Positions 9,558-16,005 of a stretch of 64,000 nucleotides of DNA are shown here, in pieces (position 1 is the first letter of the stretch; every line of letters begins with the position of its first letter). The notes under the pieces are model-generated. The model worked only from the letters and a program-made list of their open reading frames with translations. It was not told where the DNA came from and made no database searches. The translations under genes were made by a program, and so were the position numbers. The stretch is from Sporofaciens musculi (lineage in GTDB: Bacteria > Bacillota > Clostridia > Lachnospirales > Lachnospiraceae), in assembly GCF_009830285.1 (NCBI RefSeq), contig NZ_WUQX01000001.1:372501-436500 (forward strand). Direction: 5' to 3'.

Positions 9558-10724
9558 ATGGAATTAAGTAACAATACTGTAAGGAAGATAAGAGGGCTGA
9601 TTGTATTCACGGCATTAATTACAGCGTGTCTGTGGAAATATGATGTTGTGGTCAAGGCTTTGGCATTTGTGTTTCACATTATTTTGCCGTTTGTCCTTGG
9701 AGGTGCAATCGCTTTTGTGTTGAATGTTCCCATGAATTTTGTGCAGCGTAATCTTTTTAACGAGAATAGGATAAAAGGGAAAAAGCGTATGCAAAAATTG
9801 GCGCGTCCGGTCAGTATGCTGATTGTGATTTTTGGTGTGCTTGGAATAGTGGGGATTGTAATGTTCGTGCTGATTCCGCAGCTTGGGACTACGTTTGCCA
9901 ATCTGGGTGCGAGTATCCAGGAATTCATCCCAAAGGTACAAAAATGGGCTGAGGATATCTTCCATAATAATCAGGAAATTATGGAATGGGTGGAAAGTCT
10001 GGAATTTGACTGGAATAAGATTATGGAGACTGGAATTAATTTCTTCAAAAATGGAGCTGGAAGTGTGCTGGATTCTACGATTACGGCGGCAATGAGTATT
10101 GTGAGCGGTATTACTACATTCTTTATTGCGTTTGTGTTTGCAGTCTATATTCTGCTTCAGAAGGAAAAGCTGGGGCTTCAGGCAAAAAAGGTGCTTTTTG
10201 CGTTCGTTAAAAGAGGACGAGGGGAGGCGGCATTGGAGGTGCTGTCTCTGACATATAATACATTTTCCAGCTTCCTTACGGGACAGTGTGTGGAGGCCGT
10301 AATCCTGGGCAGCATGTTTGTAGTGTCCATGGCTGTGCTGAGACTTCCATATGCGCTGTTGATCGGTATTGTCATTGCATTTACCGCATTGATACCGATT
10401 TTCGGAGCGTTTGTGGGATGTGCGGTGGGAGTGTTTATGATATTTATCGAGGATCCATTTAAGGCGATGATTTTTATTGTATTGTTCCTGGTGCTGCAGC
10501 AGGTTGAGGGGAATCTCATTTATCCTCATGTTGTGGGTAATTCTGTGGGGCTGCCTTCTATCTGGGTGCTGGCAGCGGTCAGCGTCGGCGGCAGTTTGAT
10601 GGGGGTAGTTGGAATGTTGATATTTATACCGATTGTATCGGTGGTATATGCACTGTTTCGGGAGGTTGTGTACTTAAAGTTAAAGCAGAGGAATATTACA
10701 CCGGAGGAGGTGGAGAAGATATAA
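9558..10724 (+). CDS. AI-2E family transporter (TqsA/YdiK-like permease)
   Basis: 388 residues with the family's eight-helix layout: helices at about 15-55 and 70-100, a soluble amphipathic stretch (100-165), then helices at 170-195 and 240-375. The loop SFLTGQCVEAVILG and the segment AFTALIPIFGAFVG are typical of PF01594. Members are inner-membrane proteins, some exporting AI-2 or ions; the substrate here is unknown. It begins 86 bases after the P-type ATPase without an intervening terminator, so it may be part of the same Mn2+-responsive transcript. RBS AGGAGG at 9548. Confidence 0.88.
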   Translation: MELSNNTVRKIRGLIVFTALITACLWKYDVVVKALAFVFHIILPFVLGGAIAFVLNVPMNFVQRNLFNENRIKGKKRMQKLARPVSMLIVIFGVLGIVGIVMFVLIPQLGTTFANLGASIQEFIPKVQKWAEDIFHNNQEIMEWVESLEFDWNKIMETGINFFKNGAGSVLDSTITAAMSIVSGITTFFIAFVFAVYILLQKEKLGLQAKKVLFAFVKRGRGEAALEVLSLTYNTFSSFLTGQCVEAVILGSMFVVSMAVLRLPYALLIGIVIAFTALIPIFGAFVGCAVGVFMIFIEDPFKAMIFIVLFLVLQQVEGNLIYPHVVGNSVGLPSIWVLAAVSVGGSLMGVVGMLIFIPIVSVVYALFREVVYLKLKQRNITPEEVEKI

Positions 10725-10747
10725 TTATATAGGAGAATGAAGTAAAA

Positions 10748-10779
10748 AGAGGAGTATGTGTAGACACACCTATTCCTCT
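10748..10779 (+). terminator. Hairpin after AI-2E permease gene
   Basis: AGAGGA and TGTGT pair with CACAC and TCCTCT around a short loop, 24 bases after the stop codon. Only a weak T-rich tail follows. Confidence 0.55.
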
Positions 10780-10808
10780 ATAAAGTCTTATATTATACAG
10801 TTTTTATC

Positions 10809-10940
10809 TTAGCCAAAGTATCTCTTAAGAAGTCCCTGAAATGCCTTGCCGTGTCTAGCCTCATCTCTAGCCATCTCGTGTACGGTATCGTGGATTGCGT
10901 CCAGATTAGTAGCCTTAGCTCTCTTAGCAAGGGCAGACAC
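10809..10940 (-). pseudogene. Rubrerythrin 3'-end fragment (partial duplicate)
   Basis: Reading the minus strand gives about 43 codons ending [18 protein letters not shown], then [13 protein letters not shown] and GLLKRYFG plus stop. This matches the last part of the complete rubrerythrin at 11440-11982 with only a few changes (T for A, Q for E). No start codon or upstream domains are present. Nucleotide identity over the shared stretch is high but clearly below 100 percent, so this is either an old duplication or the tail of a related gene brought in by recombination. It and the full gene form direct repeats flanking the YgiT-like gene. Confidence 0.85.
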
Positions 10941-10997
10941 GGCAAGGCTTCCGAGGGTCTGTTAAAGAGTTACCGAAGTACCTCTTCAATCATCAAG

Positions 10998-11225
10998 CTA
11001 TGCAACTTTTGTATAATTGATTACTGAAATCTCCTGCATAAGCGATTTGGCTGTATTTACTATTTTCTCTAACTGGCATGCTGTTTCATCTGAATAATAC
11101 TTTGCGCCGCATTGCTCACACTCTTCACAGGGGACATTTTTAATAATGATTAGACAGCCATTGCAATCTACAACATGGATTGTGATGGATTCTGTTAAAT
11201 TATAACTCTTACAATACATACACAT
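10998..11225 (-). CDS. YgiT-type zinc finger protein (MqsA N-terminal-like)
   Basis: A 75-residue protein with two CxxC pairs, MCMYCK at residues 2-5 and CEECEQCGAKYY near residues 33-42, which together form the zinc site of the YgiT/MqsA N-terminal domain, followed by ETACQLEKIVNTAK helix. Such proteins are usually antitoxins or antitoxin-like partners of a DUF4258 or MqsR-type toxin encoded immediately upstream. Here the upstream position holds only a decayed ORF (11242-11352), so the toxin seems lost. Lies between two copies of the rubrerythrin 3' end. Confidence 0.75.
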   Translation of the reverse strand: MCMYCKSYNLTESITIHVVDCNGCLIIIKNVPCEECEQCGAKYYSDETACQLEKIVNTAKSLMQEISVINYTKVA

Positions 11226-11241
11226 TTATCTTTCCTCATGC

Positions 11242-11352
11242 TTACGAAATACTCATGTTTCTCTGGGTGTTACGATTTTTCGCCGCTAGTCGGAATGCTT
11301 TTTCCATTGCAGGTGTAAGTTCAGGTGAATCTTCATCTTCTATTATACAGTA
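11242..11352 (-). pseudogene. Decayed small ORF upstream of the YgiT-like gene
   Basis: One minus-strand frame reads EDEDSPELTPAMEKAFRL then AAKNRNTQRNMSIS and stop, a soluble, charged C-terminal tail with no good start codon; upstream the frame runs into the rubrerythrin terminator. SPELT-type tails occur in small antitoxin-like proteins, but the fragment is too short to name. It ends 17 bases before the YgiT-like gene, suggesting a former two-gene operon. Confidence 0.45.
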
Positions 11353-11360
11353 AAGATACA

Positions 11361-11403
11361 GAAAAAAGGAACCTTTTACAATTTTAAATGTAAAAGATTC
11401 CTT
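11361..11403 (-). terminator. Rubrerythrin terminator
   Basis: On the minus strand AAGGAATCTTTTACA pairs with TGTAAAAGGTTCCTT, followed by six T (A-run at 11362-11367 on the + strand). Confidence 0.85.
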
Positions 11404-11439
11404 AAGTTAATGACATTGTTATATTACGCCGTTTTCATC

Positions 11440-11982
11440 TTAGCCAAAGTATCTCTTAAGAAGACCTTCAAACGCTTTTCCATGTCTAGCCTCATCTCTA
11501 GCCATCTCGTGTACAGTATCGTGGATAGCGTCCAGATTAGCAGCCTTAGCTCTCTTAGCCAGATCGAACTTACCAGCCGTTGCACCGTTTTCAGCATCAA
11601 CTCTCATCTCAAGATTCTTCTTGGTGCTGTCTGTAACAACCTCTCCAAGCAGCTCTGCAAACTTAGCAGCATGCTCAGCCTCTTCGTAAGCAGCCTTCTC
11701 CCAGTATAAACCGATCTCCGGATATCCTTCTCTGTGTGCAACTCTTGCCATAGCAAGATACATACCAACCTCTGTACACTCTCCCTCAAAGTTTGCTCTT
11801 AAATCAGCAACGATATCCTCGCTTACGCCCTTAGCTACGCCTACAACGTGCTCTGCAGCCCATGTCTTCTCTCCACTCTGCTCTTTGAACTTGTCCGCGC
11901 CAACACCGCACTGAGGACATTTCTCAGGTGCAGAATCTCCTTCATGAACATAGCCACATACTGTACAAACAAATTTTTTCAT
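11440..11982 (-). CDS. Reverse rubrerythrin (NADH peroxidase component)
   Basis: 180 residues. An N-terminal rubredoxin-like zinc/iron site ([10 protein letters not shown] at 5-14 and CPQCG at 22-26) precedes a ferritin-like diiron domain (residues 45-178) with iron ligands in [24 protein letters not shown] and [14 protein letters not shown]. The rubredoxin-first order defines the 'reverse' rubrerythrins, which reduce H2O2 and O2 in clostridia and are strongly PerR-repressed. A TTGACA/TAAATT promoter with a palindrome over its -10 lies upstream, and perR is the next gene. Its 3' end is duplicated at 10809-10940. Confidence 0.93.
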   Translation of the reverse strand: MKKFVCTVCGYVHEGDSAPEKCPQCGVGADKFKEQSGEKTWAAEHVVGVAKGVSEDIVADLRANFEGECTEVGMYLAMARVAHREGYPEIGLYWEKAAYEEAEHAAKFAELLGEVVTDSTKKNLEMRVDAENGATAGKFDLAKRAKAANLDAIHDTVHEMARDEARHGKAFEGLLKRYFG

Positions 11983-12017
11983 AGCAAATCTCTCCTTTTC
12001 TTATTTAAAATTTATTA

Positions 12018-12073
12018 TTAATATCAGTAATAATTACTGATATTAATTTAGCATAGTTATTGAAAAATGTCAA
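12018..12073 (-). promoter_or_regulatory. Rubrerythrin promoter with overlapping PerR-like operator
   Basis: On the minus strand TTGACA (12068-12073), a 17-bp spacer and TAAATT (12045-12050). A 29-bp near-perfect palindrome at 12018-12046, centred on AGTAATAATTACT, covers the -10 edge and start site. Its core resembles the Per box TTATAATNATTATAA only in the middle, so the match is partial, but the position is ideal for repression. Confidence 0.65.
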
Positions 12074-12130
12074 CCACTATTTATTATATTTTGTATAATA
12101 TCTTTTGTAAGTATCCGTAAAAAGAAAATT

Positions 12131-12553
12131 TTAATTGGACTTTTCCTCCAGGGAATGTTCCAACTGATCTTCACATTCTTTACAAATTCCATAGAACAAA
12201 GTCGTGTGAGATTCAATAGTTCCATTAAAATGTCGGTCGGCATACTCTGTGATGGATTGTGAATGCTGCTCATCCATCGTGAGGTCGTAGACCTTGCCGC
12301 AGGAACGACATACAACATGGTAGTGAGGATCAACCCGTCCATCGAAGCGGTCCCCCCCATCAGGAGTAGAGATTTTGATGGCCTCACCCATATCTGCAAG
12401 AAGATTAAGATTGCGGTACACGGTGCCAAGACTAATATTCGGAAATTCTTTTCTAACTTGCAAGTATACAGTATCAGCGGTTGGATGGTCAAGAGTGTGT
12501 TCCAGATAATCTTTAATAGCGGCACGTTGTCTGCTGTATTTCATGTTTGCCAT
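12131..12553 (-). CDS. perR: PerR-type Fur-family peroxide repressor
   Basis: 140 residues with an N-terminal winged helix (KYSRQRAAIKDYLE, TADTVYLQVRKEFPNISLGT then VYRNLNLL) and a C-terminal dimer domain with HYHVVCRSCGKVYD (His-rich metal site plus first CxxC) and YGICKECED (second CxxC), the structural zinc site. Asp104-type residues of PerR rather than Fur are plausible but not certain from the sequence. The rubrerythrin gene lies 148 bases downstream, and a Per box follows its own promoter, so autoregulation is likely. RBS AAAGGAG precedes ATG 12553. Confidence 0.9.
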   Translation of the reverse strand: MANMKYSRQRAAIKDYLEHTLDHPTADTVYLQVRKEFPNISLGTVYRNLNLLADMGEAIKISTPDGGDRFDGRVDPHYHVVCRSCGKVYDLTMDEQHSQSITEYADRHFNGTIESHTTLFYGICKECEDQLEHSLEEKSN

Positions 12554-12573
12554 CTGATTGCTCCTTTCAATAA

Positions 12574-12622
12574 TGATAATAATTATTAAATTTAGTATAA
12601 TTCAGCATGTATCATTTGTCAA
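12574..12622 (-). promoter_or_regulatory. perR promoter and Per box
   Basis: Minus strand: TTGACA (12617-12622), 17 bp, TATACT (12594-12599). Just downstream, 12574-12588 on the + strand reads TGATAATAATTATTA, matching the Bacillus Per box TTATAATNATTATAA at all but two positions. This location at the start of the transcript fits autorepression. Confidence 0.75.
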
Positions 12623-12728
12623 CGAAAAATTTAAAAATGTAACAATTCGTAATAATTGATTTGGAATATAATGTAATCATACCCAATATTTAGGCAGAAT
12701 ATGGCGAATGAATTATGAATAAATCGGG

Positions 12729-12756
12729 TTGACACTGGAAATATAAATGATATAAT
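12729..12756 (+). promoter_or_regulatory. Strong promoter for NlpC/P60 gene
   Basis: TTGACA at 12729-12734, 16-bp spacer, TATAAT at 12751-12756; sigma-A type. Confidence 0.75.
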
Positions 12757-12770
12757 AATAACGTAACAAA

Positions 12771-12787
12771 TGTAACAATTCTGTAAT
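12771..12787 (+). promoter_or_regulatory. WalR (YycF)-box-like direct repeat
   Basis: TGTAAC-AATTC-TGTAAT fits the WalR consensus TGTWAH-N5-TGTWAH exactly. A looser copy (TGTAAC AATTC GTAATA) is at 12638-12654, upstream of the promoter. WalR controls NlpC/P60-type wall hydrolases in Firmicutes. The exact copy lies just downstream of the -10, an unusual place for an activator site. Confidence 0.5.
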
Positions 12788-12824
12788 ATTTACAAAAGAT
12801 AAGAAAACATAAAGGAGGGAGTTT

Positions 12825-13727
12825 ATGGATTCTATTCTGAAAAAAGGATTGTTCCTAGTTACTACAGCAGGAGCTATAACAGCATTTCCAGCTACGGCGT
12901 ATGCTTCAGATACAGCAACCGATGACGTGATGCCGCAGATGGGGATTGAAGAGGTACTGAATAATTGCTACTCGTCTGATAAGGAGATTGAAGTAGAAGA
13001 TTATCTGGTGCCGACAGAGAAGGGTGAGTATTTAGATATGGCGTTTGCCAATGTCGAGACGTTTCTTTATATAAGAAGCGAACCGACAAGAGAAAGCGAG
13101 TGGGTAGGTAAGTTGTATCCCGATTATGCCGCGAAGATTCTTGGACCTGTGGGAGAGTGGACTAAGATTGAATCCGGCGAGGTGACAGGCTATGTGTGTT
13201 CCGAATATATTATAGTAGGAAACAGTGCAGAGCAGAAGGCACAGGAGATGGTACAGGACTCAGAAACCGAGGACCCAACGGATGCATTTACTTACGCAGA
13301 ATCTAAGGAGGAGGAAGAAGAAAGACTTGCAAGAGAAGCGGAAGAAGCTGCTCTAAGAGCACAGGAGGAAGCGGCTGCAAAAGGAGGAACTGGACAGGCT
13401 ATCGTTGATTTCGCGTGCCAGTTTATCGGAAATCCTTATGTGTGGGGTGGGACAAGCCTTACAAACGGTGCAGATTGTTCGGGATTTGTCCAGTCAGTAT
13501 TTGCAAATTTCGGAATCAGCCTTCCCCGTACGACGAGGGACCTTGTCAGTGTGGGTACACCGGTCAGCTATGACCAGGCAATACCAGGCGACATTATTCT
13601 CTACGACGGCCATGTAGGAATCTATATGGGAACTGGACAGATTGTAAATGCAATCAACAGCGCGCAAGGGATTGGGATATTGCCTGCCACTTACACAAGT
13701 ATTGTTACAGTAAGAAGACTTATTTAA
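12825..13727 (+). CDS. Secreted NlpC/P60 peptidoglycan endopeptidase with SH3 domain
   Basis: 300 residues: signal peptide (residues 1-27, cleavage near TAYA-SD), a bacterial SH3 domain (about 65-130, LYIRSEPTRESEWVGKLYPD to GYVCSEYI), an acidic/Ala-Glu-rich helical linker (140-185), and a C-terminal NlpC/P60 domain (190-300). The catalytic Cys is in NGADCSGFV and the His in DGHVGIYMG; the third polar residue is probably in the NAIN segment. It cleaves stem-peptide bonds outside the cell, probably in cell separation. The upstream region has a strong promoter and WalR-like sites. Start ATG 12825 follows AAAGGAGGGAG. Confidence 0.93.
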   Translation: MDSILKKGLFLVTTAGAITAFPATAYASDTATDDVMPQMGIEEVLNNCYSSDKEIEVEDYLVPTEKGEYLDMAFANVETFLYIRSEPTRESEWVGKLYPDYAAKILGPVGEWTKIESGEVTGYVCSEYIIVGNSAEQKAQEMVQDSETEDPTDAFTYAESKEEEEERLAREAEEAALRAQEEAAAKGGTGQAIVDFACQFIGNPYVWGGTSLTNGADCSGFVQSVFANFGISLPRTTRDLVSVGTPVSYDQAIPGDIILYDGHVGIYMGTGQIVNAINSAQGIGILPATYTSIVTVRRLI

Positions 13728-13757
13728 AATATACAGATTATTTTAGACGAGAAAATG

Positions 13758-13784
13758 GTCCGGGAAAAACTTCCTGGACTTTTT
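13758..13784 (+). terminator. NlpC/P60 gene terminator
   Basis: GTCCGGGAA pairs with TTCCTGGAC around AAAC-type loop, followed by TTTTT. Confidence 0.85.
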
Positions 13785-14092
13785 ATCTTGTCGAACCTTA
13801 GAAGACAAACTATGCAAATTGTTCAAAAATGTAAAAATATGTAAAAAAATGGAAATTTGGTTTTTCCAAGTTTTCCACAGTATAACGGCCAAAAAAGGTG
13901 GAAAAACCACTGTTTTTTTTATTTTATCCACATTTTCCACATTAATTGCGGTGGATTTGGGGGAATACTCAGAGGAAAGAAAAGAACGCATGTTTTGTGA
14001 AGATATGATAAAAATAGGAATTTGTCGAAAAAAATGGAAAAATGGGTTGACATCTGAGTAGTCAAATATCAGGAATAAATTTCTTGAAAATG
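13785..14092. other. Non-coding spacer with DnaA-box-like cluster
   Basis: AT-rich, no convincing gene. It holds three 9-mers fitting the DnaA box TTWTNCACA: TTTTCCACA at 13871-13879, TTATCCACA (the exact strong box) at 13924-13932 and TTTTCCACA at 13933-13941, plus a near-inverted copy (GGTGGAAAA) at about 13897. No dnaA or dnaN gene is near, so it is not an obvious oriC. An open frame at 13819-14061 is low-complexity and lacks a ribosome binding site. Confidence 0.45.
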
Positions 14093-14121
14093 TTTACACA
14101 ATGATAAAAAGCGATTATAAT
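14093..14121 (+). promoter_or_regulatory. Promoter for DUF1858 gene
   Basis: TTTACA (14093-14098), 17-bp spacer, TATAAT (14116-14121). Confidence 0.7.
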
Positions 14122-14153
14122 GGAAACACTGAAGAGAAAAGGAGGCGTTAAAA

Positions 14154-14372
14154 ATGGGACAGATTTCTAAAGACATGACTTTTGGTCAGCTTCTTGAGCA
14201 GTATTATGAGAAGTGTCCGAAGATTGTAGAGGTTTTGATGGAAGCAGGAATGGGCTGTATTGGATGCCCACATTCCCAGATGGAATCCATTGAAGAAGGC
14301 GCAATGGGACATGGAATAGATCCGGATTTGTTAGTTGAAAAGCTCAATGCGACGATTCAGGCAGCAGGTTAG
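14154..14372 (+). CDS. DUF1858 domain-containing protein
   Basis: A 72-residue protein of the DUF1858 family: an N-terminal ISKDMTFGQLLEQY segment, then CPKIVEVLMEAGMGCIGCPH with a CxxC pair near residues 36-39. Members are small soluble proteins seen beside or fused to redox and hybrid-cluster enzymes; the function is not established and the cysteines suggest metal or cluster binding. Strong RBS AAAGGAGG before ATG 14154. Transcribed alone from its own promoter and ended by a strong terminator. Confidence 0.85.
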   Translation: MGQISKDMTFGQLLEQYYEKCPKIVEVLMEAGMGCIGCPHSQMESIEEGAMGHGIDPDLLVEKLNATIQAAG

Positions 14373-14433
14373 TATTTGGTCTGATCATGAGACGCTGACG
14401 GTTACCAAAAAACAAAGTACTAAAAAACAAAGA

Positions 14434-14490
14434 TAGAAGGGACTGCGAAAATCCAGATATATTTTATCTGAATTTTCGCAGTCCCTTCTT
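14434..14490. terminator. Strong bidirectional terminator
   Basis: AGAAGGGACTGCGAAAAT pairs with ATTTTCGCAGTCCCTTCT around an inner CAGATA/TATCTG stem. It serves the DUF1858 gene (+) and mecA (-), which converge here. Confidence 0.85.
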
Positions 14491-14532
14491 AAATGGCAAA
14501 AATTACTGCCGGTGACTGCGCACACAGATATA

Positions 14533-15264
14533 TTAGACTGCTGCAAGTGTCTGTACTGCATCTGAAACAACCATATCACAGTGTTCCTCTAAAAAGGCCA
14601 GGGTAGCTCCTGACGATACTTCCATAGAACCATATTCTGACAGCATATTACAGATACGGTTAAAATCGTTGATGGTATGTTCTGACTGTGTTAAAGCCAG
14701 AATGTAAACATCCTCCTCCGGATCTTTATACAATGTATTGGAGCCGGAGTAAATGGAATTAAGCAAGTGTACTGCCTTCAAGACACTGTTCATCGTAGGA
14801 AACGAGAACAGACGCATAACATTCTTGGACGGTTCCGCAGGTGCATCTTCTTTTCCTTCTGGTACAACGGAATTACTGAACTTTTCTTTGACCTTATCAA
14901 GTAATTCCAGTAATGTATCAGCCCCCTCTAATTTATTAATGACATCCTTTTTCGGAGAATCCCATTCGCTTCCGGGCGACGGGGCGAACTTGGAAAAGCG
15001 GGTATCCAGCTCTTCAGGGTCCTCGACCTTGGTAATTACCAACACGATGGAGTCGGCAGAAGCAGGAATCGCTTCAATCATCAGAGGCAGGTCTTCTGCT
15101 TCAAAGCCAAACTCAAAGGCGGCTTGTTGCATCATATCGCGGAAAAGTGACTTAGCTTTCTCGGTTCCATAGGCCAGTTCGCTTAATTGAAGATGGCGGG
15201 CAGCAAGATCAGCACGAGTCAAGGTGCAGCGGATCTGATTGTCGTTTAATTTTTCAATCTTCAT
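14533..15264 (-). CDS. mecA: Adaptor protein MecA
   Basis: 243 residues with the N-terminal MecA substrate-binding region (MKIEKLNDNQIRCTLTRADL, ARHLQLSELAYGTEKAKSLF, then EFGFEAEDLPLMIEAIPA) and a C-terminal ClpC-binding region (VMRLFSFPTMNSVLKAVHLL, YKDPEEDVYILALTQ, EYGSMEVSSGATLAFLEEH). MecA delivers proteins such as ComK and Spo0A-related targets to ClpCP protease. Length is near that of Bacillus MecA (218) with a longer acidic centre. Monocistronic, ending at the shared terminator. Confidence 0.93.
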   Translation of the reverse strand: MKIEKLNDNQIRCTLTRADLAARHLQLSELAYGTEKAKSLFRDMMQQAAFEFGFEAEDLPLMIEAIPASADSIVLVITKVEDPEELDTRFSKFAPSPGSEWDSPKKDVINKLEGADTLLELLDKVKEKFSNSVVPEGKEDAPAEPSKNVMRLFSFPTMNSVLKAVHLLNSIYSGSNTLYKDPEEDVYILALTQSEHTINDFNRICNMLSEYGSMEVSSGATLAFLEEHCDMVVSDAVQTLAAV

Positions 15265-15344
15265 ATTTCATCACTTCCTTCTAATGTAGTATAGCATAGA
15301 AAACCTTGAATGTTCAATAAAATAAGTATAAACTAAAAAAGTGC

Positions 15345-15373
15345 TTGCGTAAAGAGTTTTTATCTATTATAAT
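15345..15373 (+). promoter_or_regulatory. Promoter of the structured RNA
   Basis: TTGCGT (15345-15350), 17-bp spacer, TATAAT (15368-15373), predicting a start near 15380, exactly where the closing stem of the RNA begins. Confidence 0.7.
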
Positions 15374-15379
15374 TACAAT

Positions 15380-15576
15380 ATTAGAAGATAGTTTTCCCTG
15401 ATGACTACGTTCTTAGAACAGAGGAGGGAGAATTTCTTAAAATAAATTTATTTCACATACTACGAATCTATGAATCTATCAGAGACAGATCAGAGAAAAA
15501 TCAGAAAACAGCCGTTTCAGGCAATTTTCACATGAACTATTAACATTATATTATAATGCCGGAACTATCTTCTATT
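15380..15576 (+). ncRNA. Probable structured non-coding RNA (~195 nt), possibly 6S-like
   Basis: The predicted transcript start is followed by TAGAAGATAGTT (15382-15393), which pairs with AACTATCTTCTA (15563-15574), closing a 190-nt domain. Inside, TTTTCCCT (15392-15399) can pair with AGGGAGAA (near 15426-15433) around a GTTCTTAGAAC hairpin. Length, promoter placed to start the closing stem, and the CCCTGATG segment recall 6S RNA, which mimics an open promoter and binds RNA polymerase, but the inner hairpin is not typical of 6S. It could also be the leader of the small gene at 15685. No coding frame is seen. Confidence 0.5.
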
Positions 15577-15684
15577 TAATATTAAGCTGTGGCGTATAAA
15601 GGAAATTGTATCACGGCATCTCCTTTTATCATTATATGCAATCTCAGCCGTAGTTATCATCCGGCATGTGTAAGGAGGTCAGAC

Positions 15685-15900
15685 GTGGGGGATGAGGTTG
15701 ATTTACAGAAGATGTTCAAAGAATTGACAGGATATGAGAAAAACAGGGTAGACTTAAGGATTGACGGGATACCGGCGAGTCCTATGCAGATTGTCCAGGC
15801 ACATGTGGCTCGTGAGGAGTCTGCCTATATGAGAGACTATGTACTGAATGAGAAAGGTGATATTAAGGAGCTGTGGTTTACCAATATTGAGAGTAACTAA
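15685..15900 (+). CDS. Small conserved-looking protein of unknown function
   Basis: 71 residues starting at GTG 15685, preceded by a near-perfect AAGGAGG six bases upstream; the longer open frame from 15589 overlaps the RNA end and has no RBS. The sequence (GDEVDLQKMFKELTGYEKN, DLRIDGIPASPMQIVQAH, EKGDIKELWFTN) is soluble and well-composed, like a real protein, but I do not recognise a family. It follows the structured RNA at 15380-15576 by about 110 bases and may be expressed from the same promoter. Confidence 0.6.
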   Translation: MGDEVDLQKMFKELTGYEKNRVDLRIDGIPASPMQIVQAHVAREESAYMRDYVLNEKGDIKELWFTNIESN

Positions 15901-16005
15901 TAAGGAGAAATTTGCGAATACCCCGTAAAAAAAGAGAAAATGTCGAAATAAGTAATGACGTGTGCCGAGGGTTTTGCTATAATAAGGTCGAGTAGGAGGT
16001 GCAGC

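Noticed and set aside
9615..10529. 304-codon frame on the minus strand opposite the AI-2E permease
   Set aside because: Antisense to a clear membrane-protein family; composition (many His, Lys, Asn) is that of a shadow frame.
13871..13941. DnaA-box cluster considered as oriC
   Set aside because: No dnaA, dnaN, gidA/rnpA or AT-rich unwinding region with further boxes is present nearby.
13819..14061. 80-codon frame on the + strand after the NlpC/P60 gene
   Set aside because: No ribosome binding site, low complexity, not like a real protein; the region is better read as non-coding.
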